A stretch of 64,000 nt of DNA from Cyclobacterium qasimii M12-11B (GCF_000427295.1 NZ_ATNM01000035.1:37520-101519); one strand, 5' to 3'. Counted from the first letter of the stretch, positions 9,406 to 18,773 are shown. Numbers and translations are program-made. The notes: generated by a model not told the origin, from the letters alone.

Positions 9406-10122
9406 TTGAGACCGAGGATATTCATTATTTTAAAGATGATACTTTTACTTAGTTGTAAAGGTAATTATGTCTATGAAAATGAAGAAATTACTTCGCTTTC
9501 AAAAACTCTTCCTGAAGTATTTGAATCATTTTATTATTCAAACTATTGTAAGTGGGTTGAAGATGATTTGAGTAGTTTTTATGATACAATTCCATTCAAT
9601 GAAGATGATAATTCATCGGAATTTATTTTTAAGGAGCTTGTAGAAAAGAAATGTAGTATTGTCCATATTGCAGCATTTGATGGTAATTTGATTTCGTTAC
9701 CTGAAGTAATTAAGCAAAATGATTGGTTAATTAATATCTATGATACTAGTGATATTGTTTACTTTGATTTGACTACCACAAAAAACTTTGCAACACTTAA
9801 GTCAAGATATATTGGTTATAATACTCTTTACTTGAATGAAAAATACAAAATTGAACCGATAGATTTTGAAGAAAATTATACCAATGAAAATTTCAAGTTT
9901 AGGCCCGAAATAAGTAGAGTGAGTTTCAACGACAGCCTCACTCAAGGTTTTTACTACATTACTATTTGGAAAGATGGTGGTTTCCAAAAAACTGGTACAT
10001 CTACATTAGTGTTGATTGAAAAAGAAAAAGTAATTGGCGGGTTAAGGAAATTAAGTATTACAGGAAGGACTAAAATGAATTCTGCTAACATCACCTTGGA
10101 TACAGCGGGGGGTTCCGAGTAA
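9406..10122 (+). CDS. Hypothetical lipoprotein (cassette 2)
   Basis: A 238-residue protein of unknown family. The start is a TTG at 9406; the first ATG (9436) would leave only six residues before the lipobox Cys, too short for export. From the TTG the signal reads MRPRIFIILKMILLLSC, so a lipoprotein is likely. The body is beta-rich and acidic. The reading frame continues about 33 bases into attC A2, so the last ~11 residues are encoded by the recombination site, as happens when cassettes are exchanged. Nothing in it points to a specific activity. Confidence 0.55.
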   Translation: MRPRIFIILKMILLLSCKGNYVYENEEITSLSKTLPEVFESFYYSNYCKWVEDDLSSFYDTIPFNEDDNSSEFIFKELVEKKCSIVHIAAFDGNLISLPEVIKQNDWLINIYDTSDIVYFDLTTTKNFATLKSRYIGYNTLYLNEKYKIEPIDFEENYTNENFKFRPEISRVSFNDSLTQGFYYITIWKDGGFQKTGTSTLVLIEKEKVIGGLRKLSITGRTKMNSANITLDTAGGSE

Positions 10123-10213
10123 ATTGAAAGTTTAGTATCTTTAAGAAGTTAGAATTAGGCTGGAAGAGAACGTCTCTGAATGCCCGCCGTCTCCAAGCTG
10201 AATCACGTTGGGC
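10083..10213 (+). other. attC site, type A (cassette 2)
   Basis: 131 bases, nearly identical to the site at 9258. Left core TGCTAAC, right core GTTGGGC (a perfect GTTRRRY match). Arms CTTGGA/TCCAAG are retained. The left core pairs with the start of its own cassette at 9382. Confidence 0.87.
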
Positions 10214-10263
10214 ACAAGTACGAGAAGCTTTCTGCAATGGATGGTCATAAAAAATAAATTAAT

Positions 10264-11364
10264 ATGTTTACATACGCACATTTCTATACATTTTCACACA
10301 ATATGATAATTGACTCTAAGTCTTTAAATCAAGCTTTATTTTTTAAATTCATGGATATCGATTTTCGATTACATAAACCATATAAGTCATATCCATATAA
10401 TCATGATTTTACTTTCAAACCAATATTTTATTTTAATTCAAAAGGTAGAAAAGAAAATTTACCTGTTCCTCAAGGTATTAGTTCTTATCCTTTATATGAT
10501 GAATCAATAAATCACATTGGAATGTATGTTCAGCAAAATCCGTTTTTCAGTTTTGATAAAGCAACAAAACTGAAACTCTCTGATTCTAACCTTCCTGATA
10601 AACTTTTGAGCTATTCACCTGTTGATACAATACGTTTTGATACTTCCAAAGATTTTGCAAATGATACCCCTAAATTTATAGATAATTTTATTTCTCACTT
10701 AAGAAATCTATCCGGTCAATTTTGGATTGGTAAACCTAGATTGGATAATGAAGGAGTGTCAACAGAAGGCATGATTAAAAGAAGTGGTGCAATCGAGAGA
10801 TTTAAGCATCATTCAAATTTACTGACAATAATACGCTACAATAAAGGAATTCCTATAAATCTAGAAATATGGAAAAATGCAATAGATAATTTGACCAATA
10901 ATATTGATGTTGATTTTGCTAGAACTTTATATTTAGATGCAATATATCAATATGCAAAAAATCAAAATAGAGAAGTTGTTTTAAATGTTGCAAATTCACT
11001 TGATATAACCATAAATAAATTCTTCAAACTTTTACATGAAAAAATATCTACAAAAGATGTGTTTTATAGAGATGAATTTGTGAAAAAATATCGTTTAAAT
11101 AAAAAAGTAAGCAGTACATTTCTACCTGGTTTAGTGAGTGAATTTCTAGAAGGAATAATAGGTTTAAATTATAAAAATGAAAAGCCAGAACATTATGAAG
11201 TTATTAGAGTTTTTTGGATTGAAAATAGAAATATAGTTGCTCATGGTGGACATGTTAAAATAGAAAATGAAGAAGCTTTTGCTTTATTTGAAGCAACTGA
11301 AAATCTTACTGAATGGATAGATGATATAAATATTGAAAAAATAAGTCTTAAAATTATAGTTTAA
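10264..11364 (+). CDS. HEPN-motif protein, putative toxin or defence (cassette 3)
   Basis: A 366-residue protein, very AT-rich in codon use. The N-terminal two thirds are unassigned. The C-terminal ~150 residues are helical and contain ENRNIVAHGG (Arg ~322, His ~327). This is the R-x4-H pattern of HEPN ribonuclease-fold domains, flanked by an ATENLTEWID helix. HEPN domains are frequent in toxin-antitoxin and antiphage systems, where the Arg/His pair cleaves RNA. No antitoxin partner is encoded in the cassette. It may equally start at the ATG at 10303. The call rests on one motif plus context, so the domain assignment is moderate. Confidence 0.55.
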   Translation: MFTYAHFYTFSHNMIIDSKSLNQALFFKFMDIDFRLHKPYKSYPYNHDFTFKPIFYFNSKGRKENLPVPQGISSYPLYDESINHIGMYVQQNPFFSFDKATKLKLSDSNLPDKLLSYSPVDTIRFDTSKDFANDTPKFIDNFISHLRNLSGQFWIGKPRLDNEGVSTEGMIKRSGAIERFKHHSNLLTIIRYNKGIPINLEIWKNAIDNLTNNIDVDFARTLYLDAIYQYAKNQNREVVLNVANSLDITINKFFKLLHEKISTKDVFYRDEFVKKYRLNKKVSSTFLPGLVSEFLEGIIGLNYKNEKPEHYEVIRVFWIENRNIVAHGGHVKIENEEAFALFEATENLTEWIDDINIEKISLKIIV

Positions 11365-11384
11365 CTAGAGAGTAGAATACCAGT

Positions 11385-11514
11385 GCCCAACAATGCATAA
11401 AAATAATAGCCGAAATAGCAGTAAATACAAGGGTTGTAGCCCGCTTCAATTTTCTTGTAACTTAACAGGAAAGTGCCACGCAATCGGCTACTATTCTTAT
11501 ACTAACCGTTACAA
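11385..11514 (+). other. attC site, type B (cassette 3)
   Basis: 130 bases with AT-rich arms: left core GCCCAAC (perfect RYYYAAC), right core GTTACAA. ATAATAGCCGA pairs with TCGGCTACTATT. Sequence is unrelated to the type A sites although the architecture is the same. The left core is complementary to the cassette start at 10207 over nine bases. Confidence 0.87.
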
Positions 11515-11549
11515 GCAAGTATAAAAAAACATCCTACCAAACAAAATAA

Positions 11550-14500
11550 ATGGAAGAAACTTCAAAATTAGAGAGAGAGGAAATTCTAAATAATGCAATT
11601 AATGAATCTGAATTATCAGACTTAAAGCAACACGCAGATAAAATGATTAGAGGTTTTGAAAACTTCAATTCATTTTCCTCAAATAGAGCAGTTTGGGAAC
11701 TAGTGCAAAACGCTTGTGATTTATCGGAGAATTGTGAAGTTACTATTGATTACCGAAATAATGGCTTTTCCTTTACACATAATGGTTCGCCATTTAACAC
11801 TAAATCTTTTATCTCATTAATAAAACAAGTGAGTGGAAAGTATGGAGATGAATCAGAACTTCCTGAAGTAGGAAAATATGGAACAGGTTTTTTAACAACT
11901 CATACGTTTGGACGAAAATTTGAAATTAACTCTGTATTAAAAGCAAAGGAAACATATTTTGAGATTAAGAATTTCTTAATAGACAGAAGTCCTAGAGAAT
12001 GGAAAGAACTTAGCCAAAATATTAAAAATCAAAAAGAAAAAGTTTATAACCTAATAAGAGAAGGTGCTATTTTACCAAATCATACCAATAAAACAACTTT
12101 TACTTTTAAACCAGAAAGTTCGCAAGAACAAAAATACATTGAAGAATCAAGCAAAGATTTAGAAGACTATATCCCGATTGTTTTAACAATCAATGATAGA
12201 CTAAACAAAGTTGAAATACTAAAAGATAATAAACAGACTTTCTTTGAAAGAATATCAAAAATAAAAGTTCCTAACCATCAAGGAATCAATCTTTTTAAAA
12301 CAACAATTAAACTAAACGGGAACAATAAAATAGTCTATTCAATTATTGATGAAACTGACGAAATTGAAATTATCTTACCAATTAATGAAGATTTAGAACT
12401 ATATACGTTTCCAGAGCGAATAGCTCGTTTATTTTTATACTATCCATTAATCGGTTCAGAGGATTTTGGCCTAAACTTTATTATAAACTGTAAACAATTC
12501 CTACCTACCGAACCAAGAGATGGTATTCATTTAAAGAGTAATAAAGACCAAGTTCAGGAACAAGAGCAAGAAAATACTAGATTAATTGAAAAGGCATCCA
12601 AAATAATCTTTGATTTTCTAAAGAGCAATGTTCTAAAGGTTTCAAACCCTTTATTATATGCTAAAATAAATTTTCAAAGAGATTCTGAGAATACGCTTTT
12701 AAACGAGTATTTTGAAGGTTTACAATCATTATGGACAGAAGAATTTAAAGCATTGCCTATTGTTGAAACATTAACTGGTTTTAAACCAGTTAATGAAGTT
12801 TGCTTTTTTGAGCAAGAGATTTTAGAGAATATAAATTGTTTTAATGAGATTTACGAAATAACATCAAAATTTAAAGACAACTTACCTATCAGTTCGTCTG
12901 TTCAAATGTGGAGTGAATATGCAAATGAATGGTCAAACGAAAGCCTAATCTTTGTTGGTCATAAAAATATTGTAGAATATATTTCTGAACAAGAATTATC
13001 TAGTTTTAATAAATCAACATTAATTAATTATTACAGTCATTTAATTGGTATTGAGAAAACAAAATATTTTTCAGAATTGACTTTACTTCCAAATCTAGAT
13101 GGTCAATTTCGTTATTTAGCTCCATTACTAACACCTATGGACTTAAACGAGACATTAATCAACATTGGTAAAATATTAATCCCAGATTCAATTGAAAAAT
13201 TAATTCATACAGATTTCCATTTCAACTTTCATTACGAAACATTTAATAGAAAAAGTTTCTCTAATAGTGTGAAAACTATATTAGATGAATTACAAATTAG
13301 TTCTAAAATATGCCTTCCTGAATCAACTGAACTAGATGATTATAATGATATAGATGCTTCAATCGAAAAAATTGATTTTGTTTTTTTTAAGAGCCTTATT
13401 AAATATTGCAAACTAAGCAACAACATTAATTCACAGAGTAAACCTATTAATCTTACTAAAATTATCAGTATTTATTATACGCTAGATGATGACCTAATAG
13501 AATTAAATAACCTTAGCAATTTAGAAGACAATCTTGATATTAGGTCAGCACGTAAAATTTTAGCTCAAGCCTTTTGCAATTTATTGCAATTTCATAACAA
13601 AGTTTGGGTAGAAAAAAATATTCAGTTTTTACTTGACATTGCAAATTGCAACGAAGATAGTTTAAAGGATGTCTTTTCAAATTCAAAAATATTTCCAAAT
13701 CAAATAAATCAGTTAAAATCTATTAATGATTTGAAGCGTGATTTAGAAGTTTTGATAGAAATTAAAGATTTGTATAACAAAGTTAATATTGAAGAAATTA
13801 GAGAAGATTTAGTTTATAAAGAATTCAATAGTTTCATAGCAGAAGATAGATTTATCACAACTAAATACCTTACAACACAAATTGAAGAAACTTTTTTCAA
13901 TACAGATATAAGAGATATTAACGAACACCCATTCAAAGAGGAAATACTTGGTATAATTTCAAAATTAAGTAAAAAAGAATATGCTGAACTATTTCCAAGA
14001 CTAGATGATAAGAAAGCTAATTTAATGCTTGAAATAGTTACAAATGAAAATACAAAAGATGATATTTTTTCAATTGTAACGCTAAAAGAATCTCAATTAA
14101 AAAGTCTTGGAAAATTAATACAAGAATCAAACTTTGAAGATATACTTAATGTCGCCAATACATTAATCCAACAACAAATTGAAAATAAATCAGACTTTCG
14201 ACATAAATATGAAATTGGAACAAACATAGAAAGACTTATTCGAGAAAAACTATCATTTGAATTACAAGAAAGAGTCACTTTCGATAATAGCAAAGAAATA
14301 GAAACATCAGATATTCAAGGAGGACAAGATATTGTTATTATTATAGATGAAAAACCAATATATTTTATCGAAGTAAAGTCAAGATGGAGTTCTGTTAGTT
14401 CAGTATCAATGAGTAAACTTCAACTTCAAAGAGCAGTTGAGGAAAACGAAAACTATGCACTCTGCTCTGTAGATATAACTCGATATTCAGGTATAAATGA

Positions 14501-14696
14501 CAAATACCATTTACCTATTGAAGAAGTGTTGCCACTTACAAAATTTGTAACCAACATAGGAAATACAATTAAGCCTTTAATTTCGGAAAATTTAAGTGCT
14601 GAAAAAAATCTAACGGATTCAATTCATTTGATAGATTATAGAGGTATAATACCACAAGAAATAATAAAAAAGGAACTGACTTTTCTGAATTTGTAA
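11550..14696 (+). CDS. GHKL/Sacsin-like ATPase with C-terminal PD-(D/E)xK nuclease-like domain (cassette 4)
   Basis: A 1,048-residue protein, exceptionally large for a cassette gene and the only gene in its cassette. Residues ~25-220 form a GHKL (Hsp90/Sacsin-type) ATPase. Visible elements are the N-box ELVQNACD (Glu50 to Asp57), a HNGSPF lid-type motif and the VGKYGTGF glycine motif. The middle ~600 residues are helical and unassigned. Residues ~900-970 contain GGQDIVIIID then FIEVKSRW, i.e. Asp...Glu-x-Lys of the PD-(D/E)xK/DUF3883 nuclease fold. The combination of sacsin-like ATPase and DUF3883-like domain recurs in bacterial defence islands, so an antiphage role is inferred. The reading frame is intact across long homopolymers, suggesting recent selection. 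Confidence 0.75.
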   Translation: MEETSKLEREEILNNAINESELSDLKQHADKMIRGFENFNSFSSNRAVWELVQNACDLSENCEVTIDYRNNGFSFTHNGSPFNTKSFISLIKQVSGKYGDESELPEVGKYGTGFLTTHTFGRKFEINSVLKAKETYFEIKNFLIDRSPREWKELSQNIKNQKEKVYNLIREGAILPNHTNKTTFTFKPESSQEQKYIEESSKDLEDYIPIVLTINDRLNKVEILKDNKQTFFERISKIKVPNHQGINLFKTTIKLNGNNKIVYSIIDETDEIEIILPINEDLELYTFPERIARLFLYYPLIGSEDFGLNFIINCKQFLPTEPRDGIHLKSNKDQVQEQEQENTRLIEKASKIIFDFLKSNVLKVSNPLLYAKINFQRDSENTLLNEYFEGLQSLWTEEFKALPIVETLTGFKPVNEVCFFEQEILENINCFNEIYEITSKFKDNLPISSSVQMWSEYANEWSNESLIFVGHKNIVEYISEQELSSFNKSTLINYYSHLIGIEKTKYFSELTLLPNLDGQFRYLAPLLTPMDLNETLINIGKILIPDSIEKLIHTDFHFNFHYETFNRKSFSNSVKTILDELQISSKICLPESTELDDYNDIDASIEKIDFVFFKSLIKYCKLSNNINSQSKPINLTKIISIYYTLDDDLIELNNLSNLEDNLDIRSARKILAQAFCNLLQFHNKVWVEKNIQFLLDIANCNEDSLKDVFSNSKIFPNQINQLKSINDLKRDLEVLIEIKDLYNKVNIEEIREDLVYKEFNSFIAEDRFITTKYLTTQIEETFFNTDIRDINEHPFKEEILGIISKLSKKEYAELFPRLDDKKANLMLEIVTNENTKDDIFSIVTLKESQLKSLGKLIQESNFEDILNVANTLIQQQIENKSDFRHKYEIGTNIERLIREKLSFELQERVTFDNSKEIETSDIQGGQDIVIIIDEKPIYFIEVKSRWSSVSSVSMSKLQLQRAVEENENYALCSVDITRYSGINDKYHLPIEEVLPLTKFVTNIGNTIKPLISENLSAEKNLTDSIHLIDYRGIIPQEIIKKELTFLNL

Positions 14697-14764
14697 ATAC
14701 GCTAATTGCAATAATTAATAAAAATGCTAAAGAGTTTAAATTAAACGAAGTGGAAAATACCAGC

Positions 14765-14895
14765 TTGTAACAATGTATATAAAAAATAGGCGAAACAGTG
14801 CTAAATTCAAGGTTTTTGGCTCGTATCAGACTTTGTACTTAACCGAAAGTTTAGTGCTTCATAATCGCCTACTTTTCATATACCAAACGTTATGC
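14765..14895 (+). other. attC site, type B-like (cassette 4)
   Basis: 131 bases: left core TTGTAAC, right core GTTATGC. TATATAAAAAATAGGCGA pairs with TCGCCTACTTTTCATATA, a long imperfect stem. The left core matches the cassette start at 11508 over nine bases. Confidence 0.86.
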
Positions 14896-14919
14896 ATAAG
14901 CAAATGAACCGACATCCAA

Positions 14920-15159
14920 ATGATTAGGAAAATATTAATTAACAGAATTCTATTTGTTATCCTTCCTGTCCTCATTTTTATTACAATATATTTTCTTCAC
15001 AAAACTGAATAGGATGAATTTAAATTGGAGTTTTTGGACATGTTCATCTTCCTGATAATAATTGGAATCTATTTTTCAATTTCATCCATTAAAAAAGCAC
15101 TTAAATTAAAAGATGTTCGAGACAAAATAATTTTTGAAGGGAGGACTAAACATCCATAA
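14920..15159 (+). pseudogene. Small two-helix membrane protein, interrupted by TAG
   Basis: A continuous frame of 79 codons with one in-frame TAG at 15010-15012. Before it is a hydrophobic helix (MIRKILINRILFVILPVLIF) and after it a second helix (FIFLIIIGIYFSIS). Both halves share the frame and look like one small inner-membrane protein. It is the first of three damaged frames in cassette 5. If the stop is real, only a 30-residue peptide is made. No family is recognised. Confidence 0.4.
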
Positions 15160-15162
15160 ATT

Positions 15163-15336
15163 ATGAAGATTGATTTTCCCTTCCGAACAAGATTTGTTGA
15201 ATTTGATATAGATATAGGGAGCAAAGAGATAGAGGTAATTAAAGGAAAAAGATAATACTTAACAGTTAATAAGGCAAGTGAAATCTTAAGATTTCATTCA
15301 TTTTTATTTAAAAGAAAGATTGAGATAAAGATGTGA
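15163..15336 (+). pseudogene. Small hypothetical frame, interrupted by TAA
   Basis: 58 codons starting MKIDFPF with an in-frame TAA at 15253-15255. The ATG-TGA at its end overlaps the GTG start of the next frame, as in a coupled operon. Both sides of the stop read as plausible protein. Function unknown; part of the degraded content of cassette 5. Confidence 0.35.
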
Positions 15337-15698
15337 AATTTTTATTACTTGAATATCATCACTTTTATGAGTACACGTTTAATGGTTGGATTTCAAGGGA
15401 ACAATTCGATTATTGGAAATGGTTAAATACAATCTCAATAGTTCTTAATTCAGGAAAAATAGTGGAATTAATTAGTGGGTCTCTTGAAGAGTCAGTCTAT
15501 AAAAGTGATCTTAGAGAATTGACTGAAAATCCCTATGGACATTTGCCCAAGCAGAAAGTGAAAAACTATTCAGGTATTGGAGAAAAAACAGTAAATCTAC
15601 TTAGTAGTGAATTGGATTTAAAATATTTAATCATTGATTACTCCCAAGGAATGCCTATGCATAACATTACCTTTGATACAGCGGGCAGAACCGAGTAA
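15333..15698 (+). CDS. Hypothetical protein (cassette 5)
   Basis: A 121-residue protein from a GTG start at 15333 that overlaps the stop of the preceding small frame. It has no signal peptide, is rich in Tyr and Leu, and is not recognised. The final ~12 residues are encoded by attC A3, so the native C-terminus may have ended near IIDYSQGMP. Together with the two interrupted frames upstream, it may be the surviving end of a small multi-gene cassette, perhaps a toxin/immunity-type unit. That last point is speculation from size and layout only. Confidence 0.4.
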   Translation: MKFLLLEYHHFYEYTFNGWISREQFDYWKWLNTISIVLNSGKIVELISGSLEESVYKSDLRELTENPYGHLPKQKVKNYSGIGEKTVNLLSSELDLKYLIIDYSQGMPMHNITFDTAGRTE

Positions 15699-15792
15699 AT
15701 ATGAAAATCAATATCTTTAAGAAGTTGGGAATAATAGGCTGGAAGCGAACGTCTCAGAAAGCCCGCCGTCTCCAAGCTGAATCCCGTTAGCG
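15659..15792 (+). other. attC site, type A (cassette 5)
   Basis: 134 bases: left core GCATAAC, right core GTTAGCG, arms GCGGGC/GCCCGC as in the other type A sites. Left core extended to TATGCATAAC is complementary to the cassette start at 14889 over ten bases. Confidence 0.87.
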
Positions 15793-15833
15793 GTAATGCC
15801 GAAAAAAAAGAACATTTAAAGTAAACTGAAAAT

Positions 15834-17543
15834 ATGGACAGAATAACCGAAAGTTTAATTACAGAACTGTTATCAAATTTAGAAATTATTTCTGAAGACG
15901 AATCAAAAGATTTTGAAAAGTTAGCAAACTATACTGTCGTCTCTAACGAATACAATAAGACATTTGATATTGAAACATTAACAGTTGGAGATGGAAATGA
16001 CACAGGAATTGATGGTATAGCAATAATTGTGAATGGACAACTTGTTGAAAGCACTGACGAAGTGGATGATTTATTAGAAAAAAACAATTCATTAGAAATT
16101 GAATACCTGTTTGTGCAATCGAAAACTTCCCCGAGTTTTGATGGTGCTGATATAAATACTTTTATGTTTGGAGTCCTTGATTTTTTTTCAACTAAACCAA
16201 AATTGGTTAGAAATGATGATATTAAAAAATTTGCAGAAGTATCTAACTATATATTTAATAAAGCACCGTGATTTAGAGAAAATCCTTCAATTAAACTTTT
16301 TTACATTACTACAGGGAAATGGATGAATGATGCCAATTTAAAGGGAATAATTGAAAATGGGGTTGGAAATCTTGAACAGACTAACCTTTTTGAAAAAGTT
16401 AACTTTAATCCTTTTGGTGCGAGAGAATTGGCAACAGCGTATAGGAAAACAAAGGAAACCATAAGTACAACTATAAATTTCAACAATAGAATTACATTAC
16501 CTAAAATAAATGGTGTATCTCAAGCATATATCGGACTTCTGCCATTCTCTGAATTTTTAAAAATTGTTTCAGATAGCGAAGACAATATTTTAAATGTATT
16601 TGAAGATAATGTAAGAGATTTTCAAGGAGACAATAATGACGTAAATGGTGGAATCGCTTTAACACTAAATAATGAAGACTCGGAAATATTTAGTGTACTA
16701 AATAATGGAGTAACAATTGTTGCAAGTTCAATATCGCCAACAGGAGACCAATTTACAATTTCAGACTATCAAATTGTAAATGGTTGTCAAACAAGTAACG
16801 TTCTTTATAATAATAGAAAAAGTGATAATATTAATAATGTTGGAATACCTATAAAATTAATTGCAACAAATGATGATGAAATTAAAACCAGAATTACACT
16901 TGCAACTAATAATCAAACACCAATTAAAAAAGAGCAATTAGCGGCCTTAACACAATTTCAACGAAGTTTAGAACAATACTACAATTCATACGCAGGCGAT
17001 GCAAAAATATATTATGAAAGAAGAGCAAAACAATATAATTCGGACAACAGTGTACTGAAATCAAAAGTTATAACTGTGCCATATCAAATAAAATCTTTCG
17101 CTGCAATGTTTTTAGATGAACCTCATAATGTAACAAGTTTCTTTGGAACTATCGTAAAACGACTTAATGAAGGTAAAGCTCAAATTTTCAACAACGTCCA
17201 TTCATATGCCCCTTATTATACAAGTGCTTTTGCTTTTTACAAATTAGAATCTTTTTTTAGAAAAGGAAGTATAGACAGTTCATTTAAAAAAGTAAGATTT
17301 CATATTTTAATGCTTTTCAGAATAATAACTGAAAAAGAAAACCAACCAACTTTAAATAATCACAAAAAAATGGAAAAATATTGTGGGGAGTTGTTGCTAA
17401 TTTTAAATGATGACGCCAAAGCTTTAAAAGCGTTTAAGAAGTGTACTGACATTATAGAAAATTCAGGTTTTGACAAATCAGATAGGCAGAATTTAAAAGT
17501 ATTACCAAAAACAAGAATTTTAATTGATTACGCAAAAAAATAG
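15834..17543 (+). pseudogene. AIPR abortive-infection protein with in-frame TGA (cassette 6)
   Basis: Two segments in the same frame (15834-16271 and 16272-17543) are separated only by a TGA at 16269-16271, in the context K-A-P-stop-F-R-E-N-P. Together they give ~569 residues, the usual size of AIPR proteins (PF10592, first described in lactococcal abortive infection). The second segment carries the family's core: FSVLNNGVTIVA followed by DYQIVNGCQTSNVLY. The first gives an N-terminal acidic region with a VQSKTSPSFDG strand typical of the family. A single CGA-to-TGA change would explain the stop. It may be a decayed phage-resistance gene or a sequencing error. It is the only gene of its cassette. 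Confidence 0.8.
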
Positions 17544-17552
17544 AGGCACTAC

Positions 17553-17676
17553 CGCTAACAGCCATTTTGATTTAGCTGGAATTTAGTAGAATTATCGTTT
17601 CGCATCAAGTTTTCGTTAAGCTGAAAATTCATGGGTTATGAACTTCCAGCCATCTCAAAGTGCCAAAACGTTGAAG
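17553..17676 (+). other. attC site, third type (cassette 6)
   Basis: 124 bases: left core CGCTAAC, right core GTTGAAG. AGCTGGAA pairs with TTCCAGC. Sequence differs from types A and B. The left core, extended to TACCGCTAAC, is complementary to the cassette start at 15786 over ten bases. This is the last site in perfect register. Confidence 0.83.
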
Positions 17677-17693
17677 GCAAATAAAAAAAAAGA

Positions 17694-18218
17694 ATGAAAA
17701 AAATAATTACAATCGGACTAATAATGTTGGGCCATTTAGCATTTGGTCAAAAAGAAGAAGTGGTCGAACAAATTGAAGATTCCTATGAATATTATGAAGA
17801 TGCCTTAAAGAAAATAAAAAGTGCTATGTACGAAATAGAATCCTGCTATGATAAGGATAATAGTCTCAATGATATTCAATCATATGCAAGTAATGCTGAA
17901 AGCTATATTGGAAATGCGAAAAGAGATATCGGATATGCAGAAGATGAAGCAGATGATGCCGAAGATGAAGCTTCAAATATAGATTGTTCTGATGCTGAGG
18001 ATAATGCAGATGATGCCGAAGATTATTTTTATGAAGCTAAAAGGGAACTTAATTTAGCAATGAGCGAATTGTCAAGTGCAGCCTACGAGGATAATATTGA
18101 TTACCTAAGTGATTATCTATCAAATGCTAAAAATTATATTTCAGCAGCGATTAAAAAAATGAATTATGGCGTTGATGAACTAATCGAAACACTAGAAGCC
18201 TTAGAGGATTGTAATTAA
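17694..18218 (+). CDS. Secreted acidic helical repeat protein (cassette 7)
   Basis: A 174-residue protein with a clear signal peptide (MKKIITIGLIMLGHLAFGQ). The mature part is strongly acidic, built from repeating Ala/Asp/Glu segments such as AEDEADDAEDEA and DADDAED-like runs, with Tyr at regular spacing. It probably forms long amphipathic helices or a coiled coil. Four Cys residues are spread along the chain. Periplasmic or extracellular. It begins 18 bases after the cassette boundary at 17670. Its own attC with the expected left core GCCTTCAAC is missing, so the cassette's right end has been lost. Confidence 0.6.
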   Translation: MKKIITIGLIMLGHLAFGQKEEVVEQIEDSYEYYEDALKKIKSAMYEIESCYDKDNSLNDIQSYASNAESYIGNAKRDIGYAEDEADDAEDEASNIDCSDAEDNADDAEDYFYEAKRELNLAMSELSSAAYEDNIDYLSDYLSNAKNYISAAIKKMNYGVDELIETLEALEDCN

Positions 18219-18564
18219 ACTCAGTAAGCTGTTATATCAATTAAGTCATGCAAGGGAAGATAGAAAAATCTTAGAGTTAATTCTTCAAAAAATCAGGCTA
18301 TTATATTGGAATAAGCAAAATTGAATTAAAGAAAAAGCCAGCAGAGAACAATTAAGCTACAATGATGCGAAGTAAGGCTTCGGTTCATTGTAGTCCCGAT
18401 CGATCGGGATTGGACTCAAGCTCCGAGTCAGCTTTCTTCTATGGGGATTGGATTGGTTTTGTTGGGTAATTCAGGGAATTACGTGGCAGTAAAATTATTA
18501 AAAAGTAGACGAATTGATTGTCTAGTAGCGCTTTTAAGTCCTTGCTTCATTAATTTTTGAGTTC
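18219..18564. repeat. Non-coding junction with perfect palindromes
   Basis: No gene is seen here. A GTTATATC at 18231 has the form of a cassette start and is complementary to the left core of attC A5 (GATATAAC, 22624). A hairpin CTACAATGA/TCATTGTAG spans 18357-18393 and is followed by the perfect 16-base palindrome TCCCGATCGATCGGGA at 18394-18409. The phrase CAATTAAGCTACAATG at the left edge recurs right after the Fic gene at 26318, marking a shared junction. Confidence 0.5.
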
Positions 18565-18773
18565 CACTTGTGTTTAACAGGCTACAGTTTGATAAAGGGG
18601 GTGCTGATGGTTTACTGCTTATTATTATCCTTATAGGTATTAATAAGACAGGTTATCAGCCGCAACTATACCCAACAATCAAAAAAAGCAGGGCAATGTG
18701 GAGAATTATAAACTTATTTAAAGCAAAAATTGCGGAGATTAGGAGGTGTATTAACCGCATAATTTGCGGATAT
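18565..18773 (+). repeat. Dispersed repeat R, copy 1
   Basis: About 210 non-coding bases that recur at 24960-25200 and, partly, at 26500-26600. Shared words include TTTAACAGG, CTTATTATTAT and CCCAACAATCAAAAAAAGC. In copies 1 and 2 the homology runs straight into the start of a Fic gene. See the entry at 24600 for a possible group II intron origin. Confidence 0.55.

Noticed and set aside
16269..16271. TGA as selenocysteine or recoded codon in the AIPR gene
   Set aside because: No SECIS-like structure is evident, AIPR proteins are not known selenoproteins, and TGA serves as a normal stop elsewhere in the window.
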